Origin: Dehalococcoidia bacterium
GTDB lineage: Bacteria > Chloroflexota > Dehalococcoidia > UBA6926
NCBI GenBank assembly: GCA_030754805.1
Contig: JASLZO010000063.1
Coordinates: 1 to 6,620 of the forward strand
Reading direction: 5' to 3'
Length of the DNA stretch: 6,620 nt
Part shown: in pieces, positions 6,595-6,620 of the stretch
Layout: each line of letters begins with the position of its first letter
Numbering within the stretch: the first letter of the stretch is position 1
The notes under the pieces: generated by a model
What the model saw: the letters and a program-made list of their open reading frames with translations, nothing else
Told to the model about the DNA's origin: nothing
The model's database searches: none
Program-made: the position numbers and the translations under genes

Positions 6595-6620
6595 GCATAC
6601 AAGATTGCGGGCGGACCGGT

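Overview
The window looks like an ordinary, compact piece of a GC-rich bacterial chromosome. It holds seven tightly packed genes in two convergent groups, with almost no non-coding DNA. I see no rRNA, tRNA, CRISPR array, insertion sequence or phage gene. The taxon cannot be fixed from the sequence. A SpoIIIAA-like ATPase with a C-terminal R3H domain next to thymidylate kinase, plus an Lrp/AsnC regulator paired with a class I aminotransferase, would fit a Chloroflexota-type (Dehalococcoidia/SAR202-like) genome. That is a tentative impression.

Plus strand (about 1-3307): an Lrp/AsnC-family regulator, a PLP-dependent class I/II aminotransferase 15 nt downstream, an alpha/beta hydrolase after a 48-nt gap with a clear Shine-Dalgarno sequence, and a short-chain dehydrogenase/reductase (SDR) overlapping the hydrolase by 4 nt (GTGA). 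The first two form a regulator-enzyme unit resembling the alaR-alaT (yugG-yugH) pair of Bacillus. The last two are translationally coupled. All four could share one transcript for small-molecule (amino acid/keto acid/ester) metabolism, but the substrates are unknown.

Minus strand (read from 6620 down to 3326): a poorly characterised protein with two GNAT-like halves that may start beyond the window edge, then a SpoIIIAA-like P-loop ATPase with a C-terminal R3H domain, then thymidylate kinase (tmk). The gaps are 16 and 19 nt, so this looks like an operon. Its clearest roles are nucleic-acid-linked ATPase activity and dTTP synthesis.

The two groups converge with only 18 nt between stop codons and no obvious hairpin terminator. 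The longest intergenic gap is 48 nt, so there is no gene-free stretch to explain. I found no convincing new system. The points most worth a second look are the tandem GNAT-like protein ahead of the R3H ATPase, a 12-bp perfect palindrome after the aminotransferase, an insertion in thymidylate kinase, and an unusual SDR C-terminus next to G homopolymers.
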